A DNA stretch of 64,000 nt, taken from an uncultured Bacteroidota bacterium. Its GTDB lineage: Bacteria; Bacteroidota; Bacteroidia; Flavobacteriales; Flavobacteriaceae. Under the pieces are notes generated by a model. That model was not told the origin of the DNA, did no database searches, and saw only the letters and a list, made by a program, of their open reading frames with translations. Location: NCBI GenBank assembly GCA_902517365.1, contig CABYCA010000001.1, forward strand, positions 1 through 64,000, in the 5' to 3' direction. Below, in pieces: positions 23,421 to 32,661 of the stretch. The translations under genes and the position numbers were made by a program. Each line of letters starts with the position of its first letter. The first letter of the stretch is position 1.

Positions 23421-25547
23421 TCATTTATTAATACCTTCTAACATAAATAAAAAGGCAAACTCCATCGCAACTTCCCTTAAAGCTTCAAATCTACCAGATG
23501 ATCCACTATGGCCAGTATCCATATTGGTATGAAGTAATATTAGATTATCTCCTTTATGATATTGTCTTAATTTTGCAACCCATTTTGCAGGTTCCCAATA
23601 CTGTACCTGAGAATCGTGAAGTCCAGTCGTAACAAGTGTATTTGGATATTCCATCTCTTTAATATTATCATATGGAGAATATGACTTCATATATTCATAA
23701 TACTCTTTATCATTTGGATTACCCCATTCATCCCATTCTCCTGTTGTAAGTGGAATAGTTTCATCTAACATTGTCGTTAATACATCAACAAAAGGAACCG
23801 CAGCTATGATTCCATTATATAACTCAGGGGCCATATTCATAATCGCCCCCATTAATAAACCTCCAGCAGAGCCTCCCTCAGCATAAAGATGCTCTTTAGA
23901 TGTAAAATTATTTTTAATCAAGAATTCAGAACAGCTAATAAAATCCCTGAATGTATTTTTTTTATTTAGCATCCTGCCATTCTCATACCAAGGTCTGCCA
24001 AGATATTCTCCTCCTCTTACATGAGCTATTGCAAAAACAAAACCTCTATCCAGAAGACTTAATCTTATTGACGAAAATGACGCATCTCTTGTATACCCAT
24101 ATGATCCATAACCATATTGAAGAATAGGTGTATTTGGGGTTAAATCTGTTTTAACATGCCTGACAATTGATATTGGTATTTGAACACCATCATGACCATT
24201 AGCAAAAATTCTTTCAGATGTATAATTACTTGAACTAAAAGATCCACCTATAACTTCTTGTTGTTTTATAACTCTTTCCTCTTTAGTATTTATGTTGTAA
24301 TCAATAATAGTGTTAGGGGTTGTCAAGGATGTGAAATTATATCTCAATAAATTTGTATTAAAATTTGGATTATATCCAATTGAAGATGAGTATGTGTCAT
24401 TTTTATAGTCTAGCTTACTATCCTGACCTAAGTAATAGTCCTCTTTTCCACTCCATGTCCTAATTCTTAATTTTAAAAGACCATCTATTCTCTCTGCAAT
24501 TACCATAAAATCATTAAAAAAATCAACATCTTCAATAAGTACATTTTCCCTGTGAGGAATAACATCAATCCAATTTGATTTGTTTGGAGATGAGATAGGT
24601 GTTTTCACAAGTTTAAAATTCGTGCTTTTATCTTGATTGGTTAGAATAAAGAACTCATCTCCAACATGGGAAGGAGAGTATTCTAATCCTCTCTCTCTTT
24701 TTTGAATTAAACTAAATGAGTCAATTGGAGTATTAGCTGACAAAAATCTATATTCGTTTGACATTGTACTGCTTGATCCAATCATAATATAATCTCTTGA
24801 CTTTGAAGGATAAACAAAAGTTGAAAAAGTTTCATCAGTTTCCTCATAAACTAATACATCTTTGTCTTGCTCAGAGCCTAACTCATGTCTAAAGATTTTA
24901 TCAGACCTTAAAGTTTGTGAATCTTTTCCTGTATAAAACATAGTCTTACTATCTGCAGCCCATGTTGTATATGAATTTACTCCGTTGATTTGATCTGGAT
25001 ACATTTCACCAGTTGCAAGATCTTTAACCTTAATTGTGTAAATTCTTCTTGATAAAGTATCTACTCCAAAGGCAAGTTTTTTATTGTCTGGGCTTACACT
25101 AATTCCAGATACTTGATAATAGCTATATTTTTTTGCCAACTTATTAACATCCAATAATATTTCTTCTTCTGAATCAATATCCATGTATCTTCTGGTATAG
25201 ATAGGGTATTCTTTACCTTTCTCATATCTAGTTATATACCAATAATCATTTAAAAAATAAGGAACTGAACTATCATCTTTCTTGATCCTACTCTTCATTT
25301 CATTAAATAAGGTTTCTTGAAATTTATTAGTAGATTTTAGCAATGATTCCGTGTATTCATTTTCTTCTTCTAGATATGATATCACATCAGGGTTTTCTCT
25401 TTCTTTTAGCCAATAATAATTATCAACTCTAAGATCATTATGGATTTCTAATTTTTTTTCAATTTTTTTGGCAATAGGTGGATTTGTATTCATATTATTA
25501 CAACTGAAGATAAACAGTAAACTAAAAAATTTAATTAAATTTTTCAT
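23421..25547 (-). CDS. ptrB: Oligopeptidase B-type S9 serine peptidase, lipoprotein
   Basis: 708 residues, as usual for S9A. Lipobox FIFSC (Cys16) indicates membrane-anchored export. N-terminal seven-bladed beta-propeller (YYWLKERENPDVISYLEEEN at its start) and C-terminal catalytic domain with GYGSYG, GGSAGG (Ser560), LHDSQV (Asp645) and TGHSG (His680). Cleaves short peptides after basic residues in the family. Preceded by a small lipoprotein gene 9 nt upstream, probably one operon. Confidence 0.94.
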   Translation of the reverse strand: MKNLIKFFSLLFIFSCNNMNTNPPIAKKIEKKLEIHNDLRVDNYYWLKERENPDVISYLEEENEYTESLLKSTNKFQETLFNEMKSRIKKDDSSVPYFLNDYWYITRYEKGKEYPIYTRRYMDIDSEEEILLDVNKLAKKYSYYQVSGISVSPDNKKLAFGVDTLSRRIYTIKVKDLATGEMYPDQINGVNSYTTWAADSKTMFYTGKDSQTLRSDKIFRHELGSEQDKDVLVYEETDETFSTFVYPSKSRDYIMIGSSSTMSNEYRFLSANTPIDSFSLIQKRERGLEYSPSHVGDEFFILTNQDKSTNFKLVKTPISSPNKSNWIDVIPHRENVLIEDVDFFNDFMVIAERIDGLLKLRIRTWSGKEDYYLGQDSKLDYKNDTYSSSIGYNPNFNTNLLRYNFTSLTTPNTIIDYNINTKEERVIKQQEVIGGSFSSSNYTSERIFANGHDGVQIPISIVRHVKTDLTPNTPILQYGYGSYGYTRDASFSSIRLSLLDRGFVFAIAHVRGGEYLGRPWYENGRMLNKKNTFRDFISCSEFLIKNNFTSKEHLYAEGGSAGGLLMGAIMNMAPELYNGIIAAVPFVDVLTTMLDETIPLTTGEWDEWGNPNDKEYYEYMKSYSPYDNIKEMEYPNTLVTTGLHDSQVQYWEPAKWVAKLRQYHKGDNLILLHTNMDTGHSGSSGRFEALREVAMEFAFLFMLEGINK

Positions 25548-25556
25548 TTATAAATT

Positions 25557-25967
25557 TTAATTTGAACCTAGCTTAAATATCTTCTGAGTAAAGTCATTTA
25601 TTTTAGGGTATTCAGCCATTATTACTGAATCGACAAATTTAGTTAACTTTTCCTCCTGATCAATATATTCTTTAAATTCATCTAACAAGTCAAAATATCT
25701 ATTTTGGTATTCTAACAATGTTGACCATTTAAGCTCATTAAATTCAGATATGTTTTCTTCATCTTCAAAGAAACTATCATTAACAAAAAACTCAAAATAT
25801 TTTCTCACTTGAAAAACCCTTTTATATCCAGAATCTAGTTTTATCCATCTTTCAAGTTCTTGTTCCTCAGGATATTTTAATATTGAAATTGAACCAATCT
25901 CATTTGACTTTTCGTTTAAGTTGGAACAACCAAAAATTATAAATGTTATTAGTAAAAATTTTTTCAT
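25557..25967 (-). CDS. Small lipoprotein of unknown function
   Basis: 136 residues with lipobox IIFGC (Cys14). Helical, charged and rich in Glu, Phe and Tyr (SYKRVFQVRKYFEFFVND, LKWSTLLEYQNRYFDLL). Not recognised. Adjacent (9 nt) to oligopeptidase B. Confidence 0.65.
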   Translation of the reverse strand: MKKFLLITFIIFGCSNLNEKSNEIGSISILKYPEEQELERWIKLDSGYKRVFQVRKYFEFFVNDSFFEDEENISEFNELKWSTLLEYQNRYFDLLDEFKEYIDQEEKLTKFVDSVIMAEYPKINDFTQKIFKLGSN

Positions 25968-26000
25968 TTTTAGGTTTTTATTATATATACACTTTAATAT

Positions 26001-26561
26001 CTAGTTCTTTACCCATTCAACTTTTTGAGTAATGTCATCTCTTAATTTACTAGTCTCTTTATGGTTGTATCTACCCATAAAAAAGAAACCCAAGGATCTT
26101 TGATTGATATTTAAATTAATGTGTCTTGCATAATCATCTTTTAATTTTGGAGTACTCCAATAAGATCCAATATTATTCACATAGCATGATAACCACATGT
26201 TCTGAACTGCCATAGATACAGCAGCTATTTCCTCCCATTCTGGAACAAGTTCTTTTGAATCTCTTGTCAGAATAATTGAAACTACGGTATCAGATAACCT
26301 TATTTTTTCTATAAACTTATTTATCTTGATTTCAGAATGGTTTTTTTTATCAATCTTATTGATTATTTTGGAAAGAGTATCTTTAGATTTCCCTCTATAT
26401 ACTTTAAAGTGCCAAGGTTGAGTCATTCTATGAGTTGGTGCATAAGTTGCATTTATAAGTATCTCTTTTACTAATTTTTCAGACAGTTCTTCTCTTAAAA
26501 ATTCTGTTGGATAGACTGTTTTTCTATTTCTTATTACCTTATTTATTTCAGCATTATACAT
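26001..26561 (-). CDS. Nitroreductase family protein
   Basis: 186 residues of the FMN-dependent nitroreductase fold. The N-terminal RNRKTVYPTEF and NATYAPTHRMTQPWHFKVY (FMN-binding Arg/Ser region), a central WEEIAAVSMAVQNMWLSCYVNNIGSYWSTP and a final GFFFMGRY match the family. Reduces nitro or quinone-like substrates with NAD(P)H; physiological partner unknown. Followed upstream by a 57-residue ORF at 26576. Confidence 0.88.
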   Translation of the reverse strand: MYNAEINKVIRNRKTVYPTEFLREELSEKLVKEILINATYAPTHRMTQPWHFKVYRGKSKDTLSKIINKIDKKNHSEIKINKFIEKIRLSDTVVSIILTRDSKELVPEWEEIAAVSMAVQNMWLSCYVNNIGSYWSTPKLKDDYARHINLNINQRSLGFFFMGRYNHKETSKLRDDITQKVEWVKN

Positions 26562-26575
26562 TTCAATATTTTAGG

Positions 26576-26749
26576 TTAATTTGATTTATTTAATTTTCTT
26601 AACTCTGCTAACAATAAATTTGCTTTTTGATTATACGTAAGCGGAGATAGTGGCTCATATATTTTATCATAAAGAATCCAATAATCTGCTTTTTGATTAG
26701 GATCAATAGTTTGCTTTTCAATATGTTTTTCAAATTCTCCTCTAGTCAT
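26576..26749 (-). CDS. Small protein, 57 residues
   Basis: MTRGEFEKHIEKQTIDPNQK... ADYWILYDKIYEPLSPL and a final helix ANLLLAELRKLNKSN. Charged and soluble. ATG start. It precedes the nitroreductase gene by 14 nt in the same direction. Unrecognised. Confidence 0.55.
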   Translation of the reverse strand: MTRGEFEKHIEKQTIDPNQKADYWILYDKIYEPLSPLTYNQKANLLLAELRKLNKSN

Positions 26750-26780
26750 TTTAAACTATTTAATTGTTTTGTTAGTAAAG

Positions 26781-28085
26781 TTAATACTTTAGCCATTTTA
26801 TAATTTCCGAGTATGTAATCTTTTTTCCATACATTAAAATTCCAATTCTATAAATCTTAGCTCCTACCCAAATCATAAATATAACAGATGAGAAAAGAAG
26901 TGTTAGTGAAATTATCTGTTCATAAATAGGGACACCATTTGGTATCCTCATTAGCATTACGATTGGAGATGTAAAAGGGATGTAGGAGAAGACTTGAGCA
27001 ACTATTCCATTAGGATCTTCTGGAACAGTTAATATTCCAACATACAATGCAATAATAACTAGGATTGTTATTGGAAGCATAAATTGTTGAGCATCAGCTT
27101 GGTTATCAATAGCTGCTCCTATTGAAGCAAAAATTGCAGCGTAAAGTAAATAACCACCTATAAAATAAAGAATAAATGCAATAAAAATATTAGCTAATGG
27201 TAAATTCATAAATGCAGAAATCATTTCAAGGGTAAAAGATGATAAACCACTAGCATTACCAGATGAAAGCATTATCTCACCTGTATCATAAGAGGAAGAA
27301 ATTCCAAAAATTGATGAGAAAATAAATGAAAAAGCAAAGAACATTACCATCCAAATAAAGACTTGAGTTAGTCCAGCTAGAGATACACCTATAATTTTTC
27401 CAGTCATTAAATTAAATGGCTTGACGGAAGAAATAATAATTTCGATAATTCTATTAGTCTTTTCCTCCATTACACTCATCATTATCATGCTCCCATATGC
27501 AAAAATGAAGAAGTATAATAAAAATCCAAGAAAAAAGCCAAATATAAGTGAAACTAGTCCATCGGTTCTACTAGTCTCTTTTCCATCAAAACTCTCTTGA
27601 AATAAATTAATCAGAATCTTTGATGAGTTAATTTGGTTAATATCAATTCCCTCAATTTTATAATTTTCATTTGTTAAGATTGCTTCAAGTTCAGATTCAA
27701 TTTTATCAATTGTACTAAAAGAAGGAGAATCATTAGTAATAAAAACAATTGATTCAGCTACCTTTTCAGGAGTTTGAAAATTATATATGTAAAGAAGACC
27801 GTAATCAGAATTATTCTTAGAAATAATCTTAGCATCTTCTAATGAACTTGTGTCAATTAAATTATACTTTATATCGTTAGTTGAATCAAGTCTCTCAAAA
27901 ATGTATCCAGTATTATCAACTACTGATATAGATTTTGATTTATCATTATTAATAGATGATAGAAACGCTAACAAAAAGCCGATCCCAGCAAGTATTATCG
28001 GCAATAAAATAGTCATTAAAATAAAGGATTTATTTCCAATTTTATTTAAATATTCTCTTGTTGTTATGATTGAAAAATGTTGCAT
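26781..28085 (-). CDS. ABC-2 type transporter permease (NatB-like)
   Basis: 434 residues from ATG 28085, 1 nt after the ATPase stop; a TTG five codons upstream is less likely. N-terminal helix (ILMTILLPIILAGIGFLLAF) followed by a large extracytoplasmic domain (about residues 45-180), then five or six helices with EEKTNRIIEIIISSVKPFNLMTGKI, the mark of NatB/YhaP-type permeases. Exports sodium or unknown substrate. Forms a transporter with the upstream ATPase. Confidence 0.9.
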   Translation of the reverse strand: MQHFSIITTREYLNKIGNKSFILMTILLPIILAGIGFLLAFLSSINNDKSKSISVVDNTGYIFERLDSTNDIKYNLIDTSSLEDAKIISKNNSDYGLLYIYNFQTPEKVAESIVFITNDSPSFSTIDKIESELEAILTNENYKIEGIDINQINSSKILINLFQESFDGKETSRTDGLVSLIFGFFLGFLLYFFIFAYGSMIMMSVMEEKTNRIIEIIISSVKPFNLMTGKIIGVSLAGLTQVFIWMVMFFAFSFIFSSIFGISSSYDTGEIMLSSGNASGLSSFTLEMISAFMNLPLANIFIAFILYFIGGYLLYAAIFASIGAAIDNQADAQQFMLPITILVIIALYVGILTVPEDPNGIVAQVFSYIPFTSPIVMLMRIPNGVPIYEQIISLTLLFSSVIFMIWVGAKIYRIGILMYGKKITYSEIIKWLKY

Positions 28086-28086
28086 A

Positions 28087-29013
28087 TTAATTGTTTTCAA
28101 CAGAGTTTATAAATATTTCATTTGCACTGGGAATTACTTCTTTAAAGTGAATAACCTTGGACTGGTTGTTTAAAATATTTAATAATTCCTCAGAACTTTG
28201 TCTATCATTTAATTTTACATTTAGCTTTAAGTTTTCACCAATGGTTTTGAATGATGGTTTAAAAGTTTCAAATTTAGACTCTAAATTATTTTTAAGTAAA
28301 TCTGGTTTCTGCGCATTAACACCAACTTCATAAATATTTGATTTGAACTTAGTTTTTATATCATCTAAATTTCCATCTAGAATTTTATTTGATTTATTGA
28401 TTAAGGCAATCTCCTCACATAGTTCTTCAACAGATTCCATTCGATGGGTGGAAAAAATTATTGTGGCACCCTGTTTCCTCAAATCAAGGATTTCATCTTT
28501 TATTAAATTTGCATTAATTGGATCAAAACCTGAAAATGGTTCATCAAATATTAAGAGCTTAGGTTTATGAAGAACTGTAACAATAAACTGTACTTTTTGA
28601 GCCATTCCCTTAGAGAGTTCTGTAACTTTTTTATTCCACCAATCTACAATTTCAAACTTATCAAACCACCTTTTTAATTCAGACTTTGCAGTAGCCCTAT
28701 CCAAACCTTTTAGTTGTGCGAGGTAAACAGCTTGATCACCAATTGTCATCTTTGGATATAATCCTCTTTCTTCAGGTAAGTATCCGATATCGCTTATATG
28801 TTTAATATTTAATGGTTCTTTATTAAATAATATTTGACCTTCATCCGGTTGAGTAATTTGATTTATAATTCTAATAAGGGTAGTCTTACCAGCACCATTA
28901 GGACCGAGAAGACCAAATATCGAGCCTTCTTTTACATTAACAGAGACTTTATTTAAAGCTGTAAACTCTCCATAATACTTTGAAACAGAATCAATCGATA
29001 ATAAATTATTCAT
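28087..29013 (-). CDS. ABC transporter ATP-binding protein (NatA-like)
   Basis: 308 residues. Walker A GPNGAGKTT (37-45), Q-loop region LPEERGLY (79-86), signature LSKGM (133-137), Walker B LLIFDEP (153-159) and H-loop STHRMES follow in order. A C-terminal extension of about 90 residues is typical of the NatA/CcmA-like group. Drives the downstream permease, separated by 1 nt. Confidence 0.94.
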   Translation of the reverse strand: MNNLLSIDSVSKYYGEFTALNKVSVNVKEGSIFGLLGPNGAGKTTLIRIINQITQPDEGQILFNKEPLNIKHISDIGYLPEERGLYPKMTIGDQAVYLAQLKGLDRATAKSELKRWFDKFEIVDWWNKKVTELSKGMAQKVQFIVTVLHKPKLLIFDEPFSGFDPINANLIKDEILDLRKQGATIIFSTHRMESVEELCEEIALINKSNKILDGNLDDIKTKFKSNIYEVGVNAQKPDLLKNNLESKFETFKPSFKTIGENLKLNVKLNDRQSSEELLNILNNQSKVIHFKEVIPSANEIFINSVENN

Positions 29014-29064
29014 TTTAAGTTTTTTGTGAAAGTATTAAAGTTAGTGTATAGTTAGTAAAAAATG

Positions 29065-29280
29065 CTACTGTCCTGTTTCTTTTCTCCATAATTTATATTC
29101 CAACATCAATTTATCACTCTTCATATTAATAATATCTTTATCTGAAAAGCCCAAATCAATAATTTTTTTTTGTGTGTCTAAGGCTTCCCTTAATGTAATA
29201 TCTTTTATGCTAGGATGAGACTCGGTATAGTTTTCAAGTGAAAGCAAATATTCAAAGATCAATTCTTTAGGTATTTTCAT
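29065..29280 (-). CDS. Small helical protein, paralogue of 29421-29642
   Basis: 71 residues: MKIPKELIFEYLLSLENYTE... TQKKIIDLGFSDKDII... LEYKLWRKETGQ. It aligns with the 73-residue gene two ORFs upstream over the whole length (ERLKFEYLLALD, EIADLGFGENDI, YIKYEKWKK). Soluble, cytoplasmic, unknown function. Start overlaps the preceding stop (ATGA). Confidence 0.65.
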   Translation of the reverse strand: MKIPKELIFEYLLSLENYTESHPSIKDITLREALDTQKKIIDLGFSDKDIINMKSDKLMLEYKLWRKETGQ

Positions 29281-29417
29281 TTATTCAACCATTTATTGCT
29301 TAGAAAGAAAAAAGAAACCCCACCAATTAACCAAATTAAACCACTAAAATCATTAGTTATAATTGAATAAAGACCATACAAAATAGAGCATAAAAGAATT
29401 ATTTGTAAAAATCTCAT
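29277..29417 (-). CDS. Small membrane protein between the paralogues, 46 residues
   Basis: MRFLQIILLCSILYGLYSII... with two hydrophobic stretches (residues 4-18 and 28-39), ending NKWLNK. Its stop TGA overlaps the next ATG and it begins 4 nt after the 73-residue ORF's stop. Translational coupling of all three supports it as a real gene. Unrecognised. Confidence 0.55.
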   Translation of the reverse strand: MRFLQIILLCSILYGLYSIITNDFSGLIWLIGGVSFFFLSNKWLNK

Positions 29418-29420
29418 AAA

Positions 29421-29642
29421 TTAATTAGTATTAGATTTTTTCCATTTTTCATATTTAATGTAAAGATTCTCATCTTTTGTTATTTCGTGAATATCATTTT
29501 CACCAAAACCTAAATCAGCAATTTCCTTAGTAATTTCAAAAATCTTTTTCATTGTAACTCTCTTATTCCCCTTTCCAACTTTTTCAATATGCATATCAAG
29601 TGCAAGAAGATACTCAAATTTTAATCTTTCAGGGATTTCCAT
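29421..29642 (-). CDS. Small helical protein, paralogue of 29065-29280
   Basis: 73 residues: MEIPERLKFEYLLALDMHIEK... KEIADLGFGENDIHEITKDE. Paralogous to the 71-residue ORF downstream. Soluble with helix-turn-helix-like charged helices, but no DNA-binding family recognised. First in a three-gene coupled unit with a membrane protein in the middle. Confidence 0.65.
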   Translation of the reverse strand: MEIPERLKFEYLLALDMHIEKVGKGNKRVTMKKIFEITKEIADLGFGENDIHEITKDENLYIKYEKWKKSNTN

Positions 29643-29672
29643 TTTTAAATTGTTATTATTAAGATAAAGATA

Positions 29673-30647
29673 TTATTCTTTAGAATGTTTAGAGAAGAAT
29701 TCCCATAACAATGAGCTTGTCTTTAAATTATTATCCAAACTATAGTCCCACCAGTGTCGTCCTCCTAGCATTTTATAGTGAACTACAGTTGAATTATTTT
29801 GACTAGACTCATAAGTATATTTTTCAAAGTCAATAGGTCCCATATAATTAGCCCAAGAATTACTTTTCATACTGTTAAAAAAAAATTCATCATTAGATTT
29901 GTTATTTATTTTCCAAAAATCAACAACCTCGTTAACAGTCTTGAAGCCTTGCTGCTCAAAACCATTGTAAGCTACTACATTGTCAGATGTACCGTGAATT
30001 TTTAGAACAGGTACCGGTGAAGATGGATTACAATTATTGTAAGTATCTATTAGCATTGTTCCAGCCACATCACCAATAGCAGCAAACACATTATCAGTAT
30101 TACAGGCTAAGAAATGAGAAAACATACCTCCATTAGAGTACCCAATTGCATATACCCTATTAAGATCAAGAATATTATTTTGATTTACTTCTTCTAGTAA
30201 GGTCATAAAAAAACCAATATCATCTACATTACTTTTATTTATGAAAGAATTTGAAGAAGAGTTTTTTGGGGCAGCATTCCAGTGAGTAGCACCTCCATCA
30301 AGTAAAGCTCCTTGTGGATAAACCAAAACAACTCCATTTGCATTAGCTATATCAATTAGATTAGTTTGGTTGAAGAATTGATTTGCTTGACCTTGATATC
30401 CATGAAAATTAAATATTACTGGTAGGTTTTCCCTTGACTCAATATCTGGCGGAATATACATAATGTATTCTCTCCTGAGACCATTATGACTAATATAGTA
30501 GGATGCTTGACCTTCATAAAAAATAAATGAATTATTTAAAATCTCTTTATAAAAACCATCATCAGCTAATTCCTTTTCAGAATAATAAGAGGCTTCCTTA
30601 CTACAGTTAATAACCAACAAAGAAAAAAAAACAAGTAGAATCCTCAT
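29673..30647 (-). CDS. Polyhydroxybutyrate-depolymerase/CE1-like esterase lipoprotein
   Basis: 324 residues with lipobox LVINC (Cys15). LPVIFNFHGYQGQANQF (oxyanion loop), VLVYPQGAL, and IGYSNGGMFSHFLAC with the GYSNG nucleophile resemble LpqC/feruloyl esterase-type hydrolases. ILDLNRVYAIGY and a late GRHWW His complete the triad pattern. Acts outside the inner membrane; natural ester unknown. The AMP nucleosidase gene is 9 nt upstream. Confidence 0.87.
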   Translation of the reverse strand: MRILLVFFSLLVINCSKEASYYSEKELADDGFYKEILNNSFIFYEGQASYYISHNGLRREYIMYIPPDIESRENLPVIFNFHGYQGQANQFFNQTNLIDIANANGVVLVYPQGALLDGGATHWNAAPKNSSSNSFINKSNVDDIGFFMTLLEEVNQNNILDLNRVYAIGYSNGGMFSHFLACNTDNVFAAIGDVAGTMLIDTYNNCNPSSPVPVLKIHGTSDNVVAYNGFEQQGFKTVNEVVDFWKINNKSNDEFFFNSMKSNSWANYMGPIDFEKYTYESSQNNSTVVHYKMLGGRHWWDYSLDNNLKTSSLLWEFFSKHSKE

Positions 30648-30656
30648 TTATAAAAA

Positions 30657-31427
30657 TTAAAATTTAAGATGTCTTACAGTTTCAGCGTTATCCATCAGTT
30701 TTTTTAATGAATCTATACCTATTTCAATGTGTTTGTCGTCAAATTGTTTTGAATTAACTTCATCTTTTTCAAGAGTTTTAACACCTTCAGGTGTCATTGG
30801 AGAATCAGAGACCAATAGCAATGCTCCAACAGGTATTTTATTATGAAATCCAACTGTAAATAATGTGGCAGTCTCCATATCTATTCCGTAAGCTCTTGTT
30901 TTCTTTATATAATCTTTAAATTCTTTATCATACTCCCAAACTCTTCTATTTGTAGTATATACTGTTCCTGTCCAATAATCTGTCTTAAATTCTCTTATTG
31001 TAGTTGAAATGGCTTTTTGCAGAGAAAATGATGGCATAGCAGGAACTTCTGGAGGAAAGTAGTCATTTGATGTTCCATCCCCTCTTATAGCTCCTATTGG
31101 TAACACAAAATCGCCAATATTAATTCTTTTTTTTAATCCACCACATTTACCTAGAAAAAGAACTGCTTTGGGAGATATTGCAGACAAAAGATCCATTATT
31201 GTTGCTGCATTTGGACTTCCCATTCCAAAATTAATTATAGTTATATTTTTAGAAGTAGAAGAAGTCATATTCTTATCTTCTCCAGTAATTTTACATTTTA
31301 ATTTATCTGCAAAAATCTTCACATACTTATCAAAGTTTGTCAAAATTATATACTCTCCAAAGCTTTTAAGCTCTAGACCTGTATATCTTACCAGCCAATT
31401 GTCAACTATCTCTGATTTAGTCTTCAT
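30657..31427 (-). CDS. amn: AMP nucleosidase
   Basis: 256 residues with the purine nucleoside phosphorylase-type fold. Visible: NFGMGSPNAATIMDLL, VLFLGKCGGLKKRINIGDFVLP, GIDMETATLFTVGFHNKIPVGALLLVSDSP. The short form (about 258 residues, lacking the long N-terminal region of E. coli Amn) is the one annotated as AMP nucleosidase in flavobacteria. Hydrolyses AMP to adenine and ribose-5-phosphate. Cytoplasmic. Confidence 0.85.
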   Translation of the reverse strand: MKTKSEIVDNWLVRYTGLELKSFGEYIILTNFDKYVKIFADKLKCKITGEDKNMTSSTSKNITIINFGMGSPNAATIMDLLSAISPKAVLFLGKCGGLKKRINIGDFVLPIGAIRGDGTSNDYFPPEVPAMPSFSLQKAISTTIREFKTDYWTGTVYTTNRRVWEYDKEFKDYIKKTRAYGIDMETATLFTVGFHNKIPVGALLLVSDSPMTPEGVKTLEKDEVNSKQFDDKHIEIGIDSLKKLMDNAETVRHLKF

Positions 31428-31528
31428 TTTTTAAAGTACAATTATAAAGTTACGGATTTTATAATTCTATGTTAATTATACTTTTTTAAAGTCTTTTAGA
31501 ATTGTAATTTTTATGTTTACACTTGAAA

Positions 31529-32149
31529 ATGAATATATTTAGAGACGAAGAATTTTTGAATACTATTACTCATTTTGTTGGTCTTTTAGGATCAATTATG
31601 GGTGTTACCTTTTTATTATATACAAATAATGACTTACCATTTTTGAGTTTATTAAGTATTCTTTTTTTTGGATTTGGACTTGTTAGTGTTTACTTATCAT
31701 CAACACTATATCATTATGTATCTGAACCCCTTCTTAAAGAAAAACTCAGAACATTTGACCATATTAGTATATATTATTTAATAGCTGGTTCATATGCACC
31801 GGTATGCTTAATAACACTTCTTGACAAGTCTGGTATTTATATATTTATTGCAGTATTTTCAATTGCAATCTTTGGTACCATATTTAAATTACTCTACACT
31901 GGTAAGTTTGAAAAATTATCTTTAGCTCTATATCTTATTATGGGATGGCTAATTATAATTGATATTAGAACCTTATTTAAAATTATAGACTTTGGTGGGA
32001 TTGTTTTGATAGTTCTTTGTGGACTGAGTTATAGTATTGGCACAATATTTTATTCAATCGAAAAAAAATATTATCATACATTGTGGCACATATTTGTAAT
32101 ATTGGGTAGTGTTTTTCACTACTTTTTTATTATTTTTTATGTTCTTTAA
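31529..32149 (+). CDS. Hemolysin III/TrhA (YqfA-like) membrane protein
   Basis: 206 residues from ATG 31529; an in-frame TTG two codons earlier is less likely. Seven helices. Signature residues: NTITHFVGLLGSI, SSTLYHYVSEPLLKEKLRTFDHISIYYLIAGSYAPV and a final YHTLWHIFVILGSVFHYF. Family is the PAQR-related hemolysin III group, involved in membrane-energetics or lipid homeostasis. Single gene. Confidence 0.9.
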   Translation: MNIFRDEEFLNTITHFVGLLGSIMGVTFLLYTNNDLPFLSLLSILFFGFGLVSVYLSSTLYHYVSEPLLKEKLRTFDHISIYYLIAGSYAPVCLITLLDKSGIYIFIAVFSIAIFGTIFKLLYTGKFEKLSLALYLIMGWLIIIDIRTLFKIIDFGGIVLIVLCGLSYSIGTIFYSIEKKYYHTLWHIFVILGSVFHYFFIIFYVL

Positions 32150-32182
32150 TCGCTTACAAAGAAGGCATAGCTTAATATCAAT

Positions 32183-32608
32183 TTAATCCTTTGAAAGATT
32201 AACCCAAACTCCTGCTATAATCATAACTGCAAGTGTAATCAAAAATATATATGCTGTAGGCTCTGGACTAAAAGGAATTGGAAGTCCATCACTTATTGTA
32301 TAACCAATATAGTCAACCCAATTTTGAGATAATGCAGATAATTCAATTCCAGAAGACTGAAGTTCAGATAATCTATATGATTGACCTAGTTGATTTACAT
32401 ATAAAAATGAAAAAACATTATAACCAAAAAATACTGTACAGAGTCCAAATACAGTTACTAAAACTTTTCCAAGGAGATTTGCGTTCTGCTCTCTTTGAAA
32501 CCTTATTAGTCTAAATGTAATGAATACAAAAGCAGTAAAAGCTACCATATAAAGCCCATTTTGAATAAAATTCATTTGAGCATAATTTAAAATTTCTATT
32601 TCGTTCAT
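32183..32608 (-). CDS. Integral membrane protein of unknown function
   Basis: 141 residues with three helices (NGLYMVAFTAFVFITFRLI, VLVTVFGLCTVFFGYNVFSFLY, AYIFLITLAVMIIAGVWV). Short loop FQREQNANLLGK and a periplasmic part with SELQSSGIELSALSQNWVDY. Unrecognised. Downstream of the cyclase gene (53 nt), same strand. Confidence 0.7.
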   Translation of the reverse strand: MNEIEILNYAQMNFIQNGLYMVAFTAFVFITFRLIRFQREQNANLLGKVLVTVFGLCTVFFGYNVFSFLYVNQLGQSYRLSELQSSGIELSALSQNWVDYIGYTISDGLPIPFSPEPTAYIFLITLAVMIIAGVWVNLSKD

Positions 32609-32661
32609 TATTTATTATTTATTATTATGAGTATCCCTAATTTAAAAAAAAAATTGATTGA

